DNA of 64,000 nt from Emiliania huxleyi CCMP1516 (Eukaryota > Haptophyta > Isochrysidales > Noelaerhabdaceae): assembly GCF_000372725.1 (NCBI RefSeq), contig NW_005201792.1, positions 375,440 to 439,439 of the forward strand, read 5' to 3'. Of this stretch, positions 10,330 to 20,625 are shown piece by piece. Both the position numbers and the translations under genes were made by a program. The notes beneath the pieces are model-generated. The model was not told where the DNA came from, made no database searches, and saw only the letters and a program-made list of their open reading frames with translations. The number at the start of each line of letters is the position of its first letter. Position 1 is the stretch's first letter.

Positions 10330-10590
10330 CTGGCACGGCTAGCACCACACTCCTCTCCTTAAATCCCTGTGTGTGGTGGCGGCGTGCCGTCCTCCCATCC
10401 CTCCCTTGGCTGGCACTTGGAGCACTTGGAGTGCAGTCATCAACCTCACATCCAGGGCCAGGGAGCTAAGAAGCGCACCCAGCGGGCCGGATGATCGGCA
10501 TCGGGCTACGGGCTAGAGAGCCCTGACCCCTAGGGGGGTGCGCGCGTTCGCAGGGAGGAAAGGGCCGTAAAGTAAACACGCGTCCCCGAG
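10330..10590 (-). repeat. Dispersed repeat copy A (modules R2 and R1, minus orientation)
   Basis: The reverse complement contains module R2 (about 10411-10590) directly followed by module R1 (about 10338-10413, with the core ggacggcacgccgccaccac). R2 recurs at 55.41-55.57 kb. R1 recurs at 22.68, 56.04 and 59.08 kb. The order R2 then R1 is the same as in the 55-56 kb copy, which carries about 470 extra bases between them. The element class is unknown: I see no terminal repeats or coding capacity here. Confidence 0.75.
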
Positions 10591-10809
10591 CCTGTTTTCT
10601 TTCTTTTCTTTACTGGCACGGGAGTGGCGCGCACTGGCACTAACACAGATACATCACAAGCGCAAAAAATCCGTCACTTGCTTGCGGCGCTGCTTCTCGC
10701 CACGCTCCAGAGGAGACCAGGACCATCTCCAGGCTGTGTGACTCGCGTCTGCGCATTTGTTCGCCCCTCGTAACGACATGGCCGCTCTATCCTACACACA
10801 TAGTCTCGG

Positions 10810-11298
10810 TTATCCGATAGACGTTCGCGCCCCCACGTCGCAGACGAGCGCGCCAGTAGCCTCGCCCTCGAGCTCGGCCTTCCACCGGCAGGAGCTAAAC
10901 GTGCCGCAGCTCACGAAGCACTTGACGATATTCCTCGCGATCTCCACCGCATCGTCGGTCTCGTCCAGCCACGAGTCGTCGGAAGGCGTAGTCCAGATCA
11001 GCCAGTCGATGCCCCCGAGGCTGGGCATGAGGAAGGCGAGGCACAGGCCGAAGACCTCCGCGCTGTACGAGACGAGGGCGACGGTGTGAGACCGGTTTGT
11101 GCGGACGAGGAGGTAGCCTTGGACACCGACAAAGGTGATCCCAAAACACCACGCCATGCAGAGAGCCACCACTCGCATCCGTTGCACCGTCGTGAGCGGA
11201 CCGTACAAGTTGTTGGCCGGCTCGGTGTCGAACAGGTGGGCGAAGGCGTTCTCGCAGCGGCTGAGCTGGATCGTCTCCATGAGCATGCAGAACAGCAT
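10810..11298 (-). CDS. Hypothetical membrane protein (possibly a fragment)
   Basis: 162-residue frame from ATG 11298. Two hydrophobic spans are visible: roughly residues 42-60 (VVALCMAWCFGITFVGVQGY) and 75-95 (LVSYSAEVFGLCLAFLMPSL), followed by an acidic Asp/Glu stretch. I do not recognise the family. The frame begins only about 25 bases from a foldback repeat at 11.32-11.40 kb, so the original 5' part may have been displaced by that insertion. Base composition is less GC-rich than the neighbours. It may be a real small gene or a remnant. Confidence 0.4.
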   Translation of the reverse strand: MLFCMLMETIQLSRCENAFAHLFDTEPANNLYGPLTTVQRMRVVALCMAWCFGITFVGVQGYLLVRTNRSHTVALVSYSAEVFGLCLAFLMPSLGGIDWLIWTTPSDDSWLDETDDAVEIARNIVKCFVSCGTFSSCRWKAELEGEATGALVCDVGARTSIG

Positions 11299-11321
11299 GG
11301 ACGTGGGGGCTGCCACGTTGT

Positions 11322-11403
11322 GGTATTGCTAAAAATCTTTCTCTCATGACTCATGTGCACTCTCTCTGCATGTGCATGTTGAGAGAGAGATTTTTAGCAA
11401 TTG
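11322..11403. repeat. 82-bp foldback element
   Basis: The arms are near-perfect inverted copies: attgctaaaaatctttctct on the left and gagagagagatttttagcaa on the right, around a 30-base CT/TG-rich centre. The same attgctaaaaatc word ends the 143-bp insertion at 53.6-53.76 kb and a repeat at 37.44-37.50 kb, so this is a member of a dispersed family. Confidence 0.7.
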
Positions 11404-11909
11404 TTGTTTTTGTTGCATGTTGTGCATGTGCATGGAATGGGAGAAAAGGGAGAGAGGGCTGGCGTCTCTCTCTCTTGCTTGTTGTATGAGGTGCTCGAGT
11501 GAGGTCCCATGGTCCCTTGCCTACGTCATTGCCTTCGCCGCTTTGTTTGTGTGTTGCCTCCGTCGAAGCCTCCGCCACCCTCGCCTTCCACACCTTGACC
11601 TCCACCAGCTGCCTCCCCCGCCTCCGCCTGCCCGGGGCCGCTGCCGTAGTGCTCCCCGGCGGGCGGGCGGGCGGATGAGGGCCGCGCTCGTCTCCTCTGC
11701 AGCTTCCAGAGAGAGAGAGTCTCTCTCTCTCTCTGCTTCCATGCTATTGGCGCGCAGATACGCGAGAAGAAAGCGTCCGCGCGAGGCGTGCTGAGAGTAA
11801 GGGCAACGGTCCCTAGGTTGAACTTTACGATCGTATCGCCGAAGTGCGAAAAGAATTTGCGACCAATCGCCTTCAAAGAGAGTCGAAGTCGGGTAGTCGG
11901 GTAGGGCCG
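11404..11909. other. Intergenic stretch with (GA)n/(CT)n tract
   Basis: No gene recognised. An inverted gaga/ctct tract lies at about 11709-11736. Short frames are GC-skewed shadows. Confidence 0.4.
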
Positions 11910-12206
11910 ATGCCTGCTGTCTTTGTCCTGCTGCTGACCCTATTAGGCATCAGCGCCGGCCTGCGCTTGCCAAGGTGTGCGGTCGCCACCTCGAAGCAGG
12001 GCTCGCTCCCCATTCGCGTCGCCGTCCTGCAGGAGCTGCTTCGCGCTCCGCTAGCGAGGATCTCACAGGCAGAGCTGGCTGAGCTCAAGCTGGAGCTGTC
12101 CGAGATGCAGCAGCTCTTAGTCGACCCCGGCGAGCTGGTGGAGGTGTGTGAGCATCCCCACGGCCCGCAGTATGTGCCCAAGGCGATGCGCGGTTTCAGC
12201 GCCTGA
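11910..12206 (+). CDS. Small predicted secreted or organelle-targeted protein
   Basis: 98 residues, ATG 11910 to TGA 12204-12206. The first 20 residues are a clear hydrophobic leader (MPAVFVLLLTLLGISAGLRL). The rest is predicted helical (VAVLQELLRAPLARISQAEL, then ELKLELSEMQQLL) with a C-terminal CEHPHGPQYVPKAMRG segment. No family recognised. Haptophyte plastid preproteins start with a signal peptide, so plastid delivery is possible. The frame is intronless and isolated. Confidence 0.5.
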   Translation: MPAVFVLLLTLLGISAGLRLPRCAVATSKQGSLPIRVAVLQELLRAPLARISQAELAELKLELSEMQQLLVDPGELVEVCEHPHGPQYVPKAMRGFSA

Positions 12207-12458
12207 GAAGAGATCGCTCTCCTGAGGAAGGAGAGTACGGGTATTTTGCAGTCGAACAGGGCGCTCTAAGAGGCGCCCGAACCTGCCTATGTGCCTCCAT
12301 GCGGTGCTGTTATTTGCCCGCAGATCCCGCTCTCGTTCGGAATCGTGCGTGCCGATCGGTGACGGTCTGGACTCTACCGGTGGTGGTGTGTCTGGTGTTT
12401 GTGCATGCGACATTGTGTTGTTAACTGAACCTTATGTGCTCATCCGTTATACCGCACA

Positions 12459-15400
12459 TCAGCCCGGCTCATACGACGGGGACGAGTCCTCGCGTGAGCG
12501 GGGCGAGTCGTAGATCCTCGGCGCCTTGCCGAGCGGCATCTCCTGCCAGCCGTCGATGTCGTGCGCCTGCACTCCTGCGGAGCCGCCACCGCCCGGCAAA
12601 AGTGCCGAGAGTGGGCCCATGCCGAGCGCGGCTGCGGCGACGGCCGCGCGCTCGTCCTCCGAGTCCGCCCACTCCTCCTCGTCCTCCGAGTCTGTGCAGG
12701 CCTCGCACACCACCTCGACGCCGCTCCCAAGCTCGCCCTCGGCGTCCGCAAACACGACGTCCGACGGCGTCGCGCTCGCCTCGCCCGCCACCGCGACGAG
12801 AGACGCGCTCACAACCTCCACCGCCCCTTTCCCTGCCCCCCCTTCCTCCCCCTCCCCCTCCTCCTCCTCCGTCTCGGTCTCGGAACCCTCCGAACCCTCC
12901 GCCCGTGCCACCGCCGCTGCCCGCGCGCTCGTGAACTGCTCGTACCGCGCACGCCGCCGCACCTGCGCCCTCGAGTTGGCGAGCACATGCGCCGCCCTCT
13001 CCATCGCCTCCCGCCGTGCGTGAGCCAGGCTGCTCCCCGCGCCACTCGGGGCCGGGACCGCAGCCTCTTCCGCCGAAGCAAATGCGGCGGGCGGCGGTGC
13101 GGCGGGCGGCGGCGCAGCGGGCGGCGGTGCGGCGGGCGGCGGCGCGGCGGGCGGCATGGCGGGCGGTGGCGGGGCCGACGCAGCGACCTCCGTCAGAGCC
13201 CAGACTGCATCGGCGCCAGAGCCGCTCGACACCCAGAAGGCGGACGGCTGGCGCAGCTCGCGCGAGAGAGCGGCGAGCACGGAGGAACGCTCTGCCCGCC
13301 TCTCGAGCCCGGCAGCAGAGGCGATGGCGCCGACGCGCTGCACGACGGCGTCGCGCCGCAGCGGCCCGCCGCGCAGCGCCGCCGCGATGAGTCCGCGCAA
13401 GCCTCCTGGCGCCGGGTCGGCAAAGTCGACCCGCCAACGCGGCGCTGCAGCCCTCGCCTGCGCCAGCTCGGCTCGCGCCGGCCCGCTCGCCGCGTCGGAG
13501 CCGCTGCGGGCGGCGTCGGTGCTCGAGCCCGCCCCCAGCGCGGCCCTGGCCTGGGCGAGGCCGCGCCAGCGCTGCAGCAGCGCGGTGGCCGCCTCTGCCA
13601 CTGCGCCCCCCTCGTGCTCCTTTCGCACGGCGTTGACTGCCCTGCCGACGCCGGTTGCGCGCAGCAGCTCGACCGTCACTGGCACGGGCCCGAGCTCGGC
13701 GAGGGCGGCGAGGAGGAGCTCCGCCGCCGCGCCAGGTGTGGACAGCCGCGCGACGAGGGCGCGCAGCCGCTTCTCTGCGAGCCCTCCCGCCGGCTTCGGC
13801 GCAGACACCACCCTCGGCTCCAGGGCAGCGGGCAGCGTGTTGCGCGCGCGAGGGGCGGGCAGAGCCGGGGCGTGCAGTGGGCAGAACCACGTCTCGCGCC
13901 CCGCCTCCGCCTCGCTCCTGAAGCCGGCGCACGCCAGGCACGCCCAGCGCGTGCAGCCGCCGGCGTCGCACCCGACGGAGGGCGTCACCACCTCGCCCGC
14001 CTCGTCGTCGAGCAAAGTGCCGCACCGGCAGCAAGTGGACTCCTGAGCAGGCGGCGCCGCCACTCCGGCCGGCCGCTCCTCGCCGTCCTCGTCGATCGGC
14101 TCGATGACGAACTCGCCGCCCTGCGCCCCGCCGCCACCCAACGCCGCCGCCGCCGTGCGCTCCTCGCGCTCCTTCTCCTCGGACTGCCACGCGTCATCGG
14201 CGGCCTGGTCGAAGTCCTCCTCGGGCCGCGCGGCGGCGGGCGGCGGCGCGGCAGGCGGGAGCGCCCGGAAGCGCGCGTCGAGGGAAGCGATGGCTCGGCG
14301 TCGCTCCGCACAGAACGCCTCACTCGGCAGCGCCACCTGCTCCGCAAACTTCTCGAGCTCCTGCAGAGGGGAGGGGAGCCCCTTGTCTGGAATGGCGAGG
14401 GCGGCGGCGGTGGCCACCGTGGCGCGGCGGAGGCGCGGGCACGCCAGGCGTGCCGCGTCACACCTCCCTCGCAAAGGGCTCATTTGAGGCGTGCGCGAGC
14501 GGGAAGGAGCGGCACGAAGCGCCGATGCGCAGCTCGAGCTCAAGCCTGCGGGTATGCACGGGGAGCGCGGAGCGGGAGGGTGGGGGGGGGGAGGACGCGG
14601 CGGCGGGAGGCGTGCGCCGAGGGGCGTCGGGCGGCGGGGCGGCGGCGCCTGGTCGAGGCCTGCCCTCGCGCCGACTCGGAGGAGTGGAGCGCCGCGCCTT
14701 GCCGCATGTGGACGAGCTCCGCCGCCCGGTGCACAGACTCGCCTCGCGCCGTGCCGATGAAGACTCGCACGAGGCAACCGGCGAGGGTCGAGGGGAGCGC
14801 GGCGACCAGCGCGCTGCCGGCCGGGCCAGCGAGCGCCCCGCTCGCCCACCGCTCCAGGTGCGCCTACATCTCGGGCCAATCTCGCGTCATCAGTCTCGGA
14901 CCACGCTGCGGCTGGTCGTCTCCCCGCAGCGAGGTGCGCCCGCGAGACGCGCGCGCCCTCGAGCGCCGCGCGCGTCGCCGCGCTCAGAGGCTCGCGCGGC
15001 GGCTCGTACAGCGGCTCGTCGAAGCGGGGCTTGCCTCCGTGCCGCCGCACCAGCGCGAGCAGGGGCGTGTAGATGCCAGGAGGGTGGCGCGACGAGCGGA
15101 GCGGAAGCGAGGGAGGCAGCGTCCGAGCTCCGAACCACTCGTTCAGTTGCGAGGCCTCGAACGGGCCCTGGACCGCCTGCCTCTCATCCTTGTAGTACCA
15201 GAGCACTCGGCCGGCGGCGGCGGCGACTGCCGCGGCTGCTTCGGAGAGGGCGGCGCTGGAGGCGGCGCCGGAGTTCTTGAGGGCGGTGCCAGAGGTGGCG
15301 GCGCTGGAGGTAGCGGGGAGGGCGGCGCTGGAGGTGGCGGGCTGGGGCTCAAGAGTGGCGTGCGCCGCGGCGACGACCGCCTCAATCTCCGCCGCGGCCG

Positions 15401-15908
15401 TGGCTGTGTCGGGCGGTGGAGGCGAGAGCTCGGCCGCGGCGGCGCTGGCGGAGGCGGTGCCAAGCGCCAAGCCGCAGCGAACCACGACTTCCGGGCCGCC
15501 AGCCTCGAGGGGCAGCTCGACCGTCGCAATCTCGTGCATCACGACCGAGGCGCCTCCGGGAAGCTTGAGCACACCGACACGCCCGCGCTCAGCCATGAAG
15601 GCGCCGAGCCGCACCAGCCGTCGCAAGTCGGCCTCTCGGGCTTTGGCTGTGCGCACACTGAGCTCGAACGAGTGCCATCCGTTCGAGGAAAGCAGGCGCT
15701 CCCTCTCGTGGGGAACCGGCTCCCCCAACGCGCTCAGGTACCGACGCTCTCTCTCCTCGACCGCAGAGCGCTTGAAGAGGACCATTCGTATCTCCTCGGG
15801 AAGGATGGCAGCCGATGTGGCGGAGGAGGAGAGCTTGCACACGCGCTTCCATCCGTCGTCGCTTGCACTCGAATGTGTGTAGAGCCAACCCCGCCATTTG
15901 TCCGTCAT
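12459..15908 (-). CDS. GYF-Plus3-PHD-TFIIS-N multidomain transcription/chromatin protein
   Basis: Exons, in order on the minus strand: 15908-14940, 14863-14676, 14545-14464 and 14360-12459, giving 1046 residues. The raw frame reads through the introns, but Plus3 sequence appears only after splicing. Domains: an N-terminal unknown region (1-150); GYF at about 237-290 (WYYKD...QGPF...LNEWF...LP); Plus3 at about 320-430 (GCLVRVFIGTARGESVHRAA, then LELELRIG...ASNEPFARE); a PHD-like Cys-rich finger at about 521-575 (CCRCG...CDAGGC...CLAC...WFCPLH); a TFIIS N-terminal (LW) domain at about 617-682 (PVTVELLRATGVGRAVN); a winged-helix-like segment; an Ala/Pro repeat; and an acidic C-tail. In plants, PHD, Plus3 and GYF co-occur in NERD/CCCH44-type proteins, but in the order PHD-SWIB-Plus3-GYF. 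The order here is different, and the added LW domain links it to elongation factors. Intron 14864-14939 has a GC donor, fixed by the Plus3 frame. Start ATG 15908 is the first in frame. Confidence 0.82.
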   Translation of the reverse strand: MTDKWRGWLYTHSSASDDGWKRVCKLSSSATSAAILPEEIRMVLFKRSAVEERERRYLSALGEPVPHERERLLSSNGWHSFELSVRTAKAREADLRRLVRLGAFMAERGRVGVLKLPGGASVVMHEIATVELPLEAGGPEVVVRCGLALGTASASAAAAELSPPPPDTATAAAEIEAVVAAAHATLEPQPATSSAALPATSSAATSGTALKNSGAASSAALSEAAAAVAAAAGRVLWYYKDERQAVQGPFEASQLNEWFGARTLPPSLPLRSSRHPPGIYTPLLALVRRHGGKPRFDEPLYEPPREPLSAATRAALEGARVSRAHLAAGRRPAAAWSETDDARLARDVGAPGAVGERGARWPGRQRAGRRAPLDPRRLPRASLHRHGARRVCAPGGGARPHAARRGAPLLRVGARAGLDQAPPPRRPTPLGARLPPPRPPPPHPPAPRSPCIPAGLSSSCASALRAAPSRSRTPQMSPLRGRCDAARLACPRLRRATVATAAALAIPDKGLPSPLQELEKFAEQVALPSEAFCAERRRAIASLDARFRALPPAAPPPAAARPEEDFDQAADDAWQSEEKEREERTAAAALGGGGAQGGEFVIEPIDEDGEERPAGVAAPPAQESTCCRCGTLLDDEAGEVVTPSVGCDAGGCTRWACLACAGFRSEAEAGRETWFCPLHAPALPAPRARNTLPAALEPRVVSAPKPAGGLAEKRLRALVARLSTPGAAAELLLAALAELGPVPVTVELLRATGVGRAVNAVRKEHEGGAVAEAATALLQRWRGLAQARAALGAGSSTDAARSGSDAASGPARAELAQARAAAPRWRVDFADPAPGGLRGLIAAALRGGPLRRDAVVQRVGAIASAAGLERRAERSSVLAALSRELRQPSAFWVSSGSGADAVWALTEVAASAPPPPAMPPAAPPPAAPPPAAPPPAAPPPAAFASAEEAAVPAPSGAGSSLAHARREAMERAAHVLANSRAQVRRRARYEQFTSARAAAVARAEGSEGSETETEEEEGEGEEGGAGKGAVEVVSASLVAVAGEASATPSDVVFADAEGELGSGVEVVCEACTDSEDEEEWADSEDERAAVAAAALGMGPLSALLPGGGGSAGVQAHDIDGWQEMPLGKAPRIYDSPRSREDSSPSYEPG

Positions 15909-16514
15909 TGCGGATGGGTCTCGCGCGAGCAATAAGTTACGTTAAGTTCACGTGGCTTGGGTCCCCGTGGCTCTTAAAAGTGGGCTGTTTAATTAAGAGC
16001 TGCCCGGGCCGTTTGAGCTGCCCCCCTCCCCGCCCCCCGCCCCCACCCCCCTTCCCCCATCAACAACACTGGGTTCCGGCTCCAAGCCAGATAGGGGGCT
16101 TTGTTGACCCCCGTGTGGACACCCCTATGAAAGTCTCTCTCTCTCCCCTATGGCCAAGCCTATACAACAGGTAGGTATGTCCGGTTTTGACCGCCACGGA
16201 GGGCCCTGCAACAGGTAGGTACCCCTATTTTCGTCTTTTTTCGCTTCGCTGCGCGGCCTGGGGATAGGTAGGTAGGGCGTTTCGGCGCTCGATGTTCACA
16301 GCCTTGTTATGAGAAGAAAATACGTCCTATGGCGCTATGCGCTGGTCTGTGAGAGGTTGAGGTGCGAGCCCTGGAGGCCCTGGGGATGGGGGGAGACTAC
16401 CCGCGGGCCTAGAAGGCCCGCGCGTTCACACCACCCACTACCGGGTATCTCCCAGGCGCCTCCGTTTCGTTCACGTGTGTCCGAGCGCCTCTTTCACTCG
16501 CTCTGCAGGCACCG
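15909..16514. other. Intergenic region with shared short repeats
   Basis: Contains a C-rich low-complexity patch (16020-16060), a caacaggtaggta... motif at about 16166-16200 that recurs at 63.72-63.76 kb together with tccggttttgaccgc, and a 31-base word (gttcacagccttgttatgag and 11 more bases) at about 16293 that also occurs at about 9946. No gene recognised. Confidence 0.55.
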
Positions 16515-19500
16515 ATGGTCCCCCGGGGGGGCTCAGTTGAAGATCGGTGGGTATCTCCGACTATCTGCCGAGACCCCTGTCGGCAAATGCTAACGACACG
16601 CCGTGCCTTCGCAGCGCTCCTCGCCCTGATCGCTGGACTCGCCTGGAAGCAGCCCGGTGTTACGCGAGCAGCGAGCGATTCAGACCATGCGGCGGCGGAT
16701 CGCACCACACTGACGAGGACGCTCTCCCGACGAGATCGTGAGCTGGAAGAGCTCGAGGCGCGGATCGCTATGCTGAAGGCGCGGTACGCTGATAGATTGG
16801 CCACGCTCAAGGCAGCCAAAACGACACCTGGAAACCGAAACACAAGCTTTCCGGGGGACTCCGGTCTGCTCGCTCGTGAAGTCGTCGCTGCTGCTGCGTT
16901 GGTGATGCTCGCCGCGGCAGCCGCATTCTGGCCAGCTACAGACGATGCACGGCTGCAGCGGTGGACCCTTACCATCAAAAATCCCGCGCTCGAGGCACGC
17001 TTCACTGGTGATGCGTTCCGCTCCGCCTACTCGCCTCTCGTTGTCTTCCTGGCGTGCTGAAGAGACGCCGAGCGCATCCTGTGCCGCACACCACTGAGTG
17101 ACGCGTGTCTTTCTCTGCTCTTGCATAGGTGGTCTGGTCCGCGTTGTATACAGCCCTTGCCGTGGGATTCCCGGCCATCCGAGAAGCCGGGATGGCGACC
17201 GCTCTCGCCGGAGTCGTGTTGGCCGTCGCTCGCCGGAGGACGGGCCGCATGGCGGACCAGCAGCGGGCGCGCGCGCTGTTTGGCCTCGCGCTCAATGCCA
17301 CGGCGGTTGTGGGCTGGGCCGCGCTGCTGCTCCTCTTCCGGCTCCACCCGCCCGAGCCGAGGCACCCCGGCCTGGTGGTGGTGGTTGCGCTGATGCGGTG
17401 CCTCGTCTCTCTCTACCTGCGCCACTCGGCCACCCCGTGGCAGCCGCGCGCCGCAGTCTCCGAACCCTCTATGATGAGCCTTCTCGGCACCTTCCTGTAC
17501 ACAGGCCATCCCGTGGCAGTCGCGCGCCGCATACGCCGCAACCAACGCGAGACGCGGGCAGAGCGGGCAGAGCTGTGACGGCCCGCACGCTGAGAGCCGT
17601 CGAGGTTCGGTGTGCAGGCGATCGGGAGCGCCGTGCTGCCGCAGCTGTCTGTGCTCGGCCGGCCAGCGGAGCCTCTCCTGCTGGGCGGGGCGGCTCCTGC
17701 TCGGCGAGGTCTCCCGAGGTCGCGGTGCCACCGCCTCGAGGTGTCGCGTAGGCGGAGCACTACTGCTCGGCGAGGCGGCAGGCTACCTCCTCGAGCGGCG
17801 CATGCGACTCGCCTTCCTCGAGCGAGCCGCCGCCGCCGGGCAGTTGCTCGCCCCCGCTGCGCCGCCGCCGCTCGAGCCGTGGACGTGCGCCCCAATGAGA
17901 GAGACACACCGGCGGCGCGCCAGGGAGCGCACACGCCACTCGACCGCTGCGCTTCTCCCTGTCCCGGCAGGCTCCAGTTCGTCGACCGGGACATGGAGGC
18001 GCAGTACACGTCCAAGGCCTTCCGCTCTGCCTTTTTGCCGTTCCTGGTCTTCCTCGGCATGTGCGAGCCGCCTTCGAGCTGGTCCTCGCTGCCAGGCTCG
18101 CAGCCTCCCACGAGCCTTCCACGTACTTCCGACAGGTGTGCCGCGTTCGACTTGGCCCTCTCCTGCGTCCTCCAGAACGACTTCTTGCTCGACGAGCTCT
18201 GCGGCGAGCTCGTCTGGCTCGCATCCTTGGCGGGTGCGCGCTGGCGGGCAGACCGCATGCACGACCAGCAGCGCGCCCGTTTGCTCTTTGGTCGCACGCT
18301 GGTCGGCCTGACGGTGGTGCTGGTCGCCGCCATGCTCCTCCTCCACCCGCCCACGGGCAGCATCTACCCGCTCCACTTCTTCGTCTTTAACGAGGCGCTG
18401 CTCCTGCTGCTGTCCGTCGTCTACCTGCGCTACTCGGCCATCTTGGACGCGCACCGCTTCGCGTGGATCGCAGTCGTCGTGGCTGGCTTCACCTTGTCGC
18501 CGCCCGTCACGGAGATCGGCCACCCGGGCGAGCCTCTGCTGATCGGAGGCGAGATGTGGCCGAGATGTGACCGAGATGTGGCCGAGATGTGGCCGAGATG
18601 TCGCCGAGCCGCTGCTGATCGGAGGCACTACTGGGTGATCCCCGCTCGGCCACCTGAGATCACCCGAGATCACCCGAGAGATTAGGCGCGCTGATGCTCG
18701 GCGAGGCGCTCGGCTACCTGATGGAGCAGCACGTGCGCCTCGCCCTCGAGACCCGTCCACGACATGTCCACGGCATGTCCGCATGCTCACGGCGTGACGC
18801 ATCCACGCACCTAAACCCTAGGTCCGCTTCGCGTTTCTGGATCGAGATGCGGCCGCCCTCCCGCCGCCGCTTTCAGCCAACGACATCGTCATCGACCGCG
18901 TCCTCGGCAGGGGCGGCCAAGGCACGGTCTACGCGGGCCGCTGGCTCGGCATACAAGTCGCCCTCAAGGTGAGATCTCACACTATCTCCCGCGATCTCCC
19001 ACAATCTCCGCATACACGTCGCCCTCAAGGTGACGGCGGAGAGGGCGGGCGGTGCCAGCTCGCAGCTAGCTCGCAGCCTTCCCCCTCTGCTTTCCGTGCA
19101 TCGGTCACCCTCTCGCCTCACCCTCTCACCCCCTCCCCCCCCTCCCCCCCCCTCCCCCTCCCCCCCCCTTCCCCTCCCCCACTCCCCCCCCACTCGCCCC
19201 TCGCAGGTGACGCGCGGCGGGCAGACCTCGCGGCGGCTGCAGGACGAGGCGCGCCTCCTCGCCCGGCTCCGCCACCCGTCGATCTGTACCCTCTTCGGCG
19301 CCACAACCTTGTCGGGCGGCGGCGGCGCGCTCGTGCTCGAGCTGATGCAGACCTCGCTCAGCGAGCTGCTCAGGCGGGGCGAGCCCCTCCGGGCGGGGCT
19401 GGCGGCCAGGATCGCGGCCGAGGTTGCGACGGGCATCTCCTTCTTGCACGGCAACGGCGTCATGCACCGCGACATCAAGCCGAGCAACGTGCTCCTCGAT

Positions 19501-20068
19501 ACGGAGTACCACGCAAAGGTGGCCGACTTTGGCATCGCGCGGCTCGTGGGCAGCTGCGGCGCCGCCTCTGCGAGCGACGCGTCGACGGCGCCGGTCTCCA
19601 GTTCCGGTGCCGAGGCGGCACTCTACACGTCGGGCGTCGGCACGGAGCGCGCTTGATGCCGCCGCGCCGGGAGGGGCGTCTCTTTACAGCGCGACGCTGT
19701 GAGCAGGCACGAAGCGCTTCATGGCGCCAGAGGTGCGCGCCCAGCCTCGTGGCGCATCTGGACAGGCGCCCGTGGCGGGCTACGACGAGCGGTGCGACAC
19801 CTTTTCGTACGGGATGCTGCTCTGGTCCCTCATGCACGAGGTGGCCGTCCCGCCCTCGTCCGCGTCGCGGCCGCCGCTGAGCCTCTCGCCCGACCGCGCC
19901 GTCTACTCGGACCTCATCACTCGCTGCTGGCAGCAAGACCCGGGTCTGCGACCGAGCATGCAGGTGGTGGCCGCCGAGACCATCGCGGCCGCAGAGACTA
20001 GCGGCCTCGCGTTGTGGGAGCCCGCCGCGTCGCCCGCGATAGACAGCAGCGTGCGGGAACCGGGATGA
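16515..20068 (+). CDS. Membrane protein with two tandem transmembrane modules fused to a Ser/Thr kinase
   Basis: Exons: 16515-17051, 17129-17428, 17505-17546, 17618-17684, 17752-17845, 17971-18060, 18136-18548, 18686-18732, 18822-18968, 19207-19639 and 19707-20068 (843 residues; all phases close). ATG 16587 is an alternative start that would place a signal-like leader (MLTTRRAFAALLALIAGLAW) first. A coiled coil follows. Two copies of a membrane module come next; each has FRSA...VVFL/LVFL, ADQQRARxLFG, several hydrophobic spans, and then EPLLxGGALxLGEAxGYLxE. The kinase has GRGGQGTVYAG (glycine loop), VALK (ATP Lys), HRDIKPSN (catalytic loop), DFGIA (Mg) and MAPE (activation-loop end), so it should be active and Ser/Thr-specific, of TKL type. 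The activation loop has a Ser/Ala-rich insert. It probably senses or scaffolds at a membrane; the ligand is unknown. Seven of the ten introns use GC donors. Confidence 0.82.
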
Positions 20069-20206
20069 TTGGTTGGACGTTTCCGGCGAGTCTGCTGCAC
20101 TCCCTGCACATGACTTACGACACGACTAGAGCGGAGAGAGAGGTCGTCAGTTTGTAGTTTATGCAGTAGCACGCTTAAAACGCACACTGGCACACACCCC
20201 TCCAGA

Positions 20207-20208
<2 letters not shown>

Positions 20209-20240
<32 letters not shown>
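20209..20240. repeat. (AC)n microsatellite
   Basis: About 16 AC dinucleotides in the 3' flank of the kinase gene, 140 bases after its stop. Confidence 0.95.
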
Positions 20241-20241
<1 letters not shown>

Positions 20242-20311
20242 GTCACACTAACGCTGGATTAGACTTAAGAGACATCAGTCAGAGAGACGCCGCGGCCGCC
20301 CCACACCGTTC

Positions 20312-20625
20312 CAGTGCTTGCCATTTACTGGTAAATGTGTGGTATTCACCACTTATTTGATTCTCCTGGGGAGTGGTATGGTATGAGCAGATAGTGGTAT
20401 GGTGAAATACGAAACTCCGTGGCAATTTTTGGGCTCTGAGCCGAGTCTGGGCTGGTTTGCGGCCAAATTCAGCAAAAGGGCAAAATACCGGTATTTTGCC
20501 GATTTCTCCGATTTTTGTCAGATTTTGCCTCAGAAGTCGTGGTAAATCTTACCACCGTTTGATTGTTTTGGCCGTAGAGTGTTTGGTTGTTCTGGGTGGG
20601 CTATACCAGTAAATGGCAAGCACTG
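20312..20625. mobile_element. hAT-like MITE, 314 bp
   Basis: Perfect terminal inverted repeats of 22 bases start with cagtgcttgccatttactgg. The flanking 8-mers are caccgttc (20304-20311) and caccgttg (20626-20633), an 8-bp target duplication with one mismatch. An 8-bp duplication and CAG-type ends are the hAT pattern. The inside is AT-rich and non-coding, so it would need a transposase from elsewhere. Two internal words (aaactccgtgg and gggctctgagccgagtctg) recur near 63.24-63.28 kb in a related sequence. Confidence 0.82.

Noticed and set aside
12561-15935. 1124-residue plus-strand ORF opposite the GYF-Plus3-PHD gene
   Set aside because: It is Arg/Gly/Ala-rich antisense translation of GC-rich coding DNA; the minus strand has clear domains.
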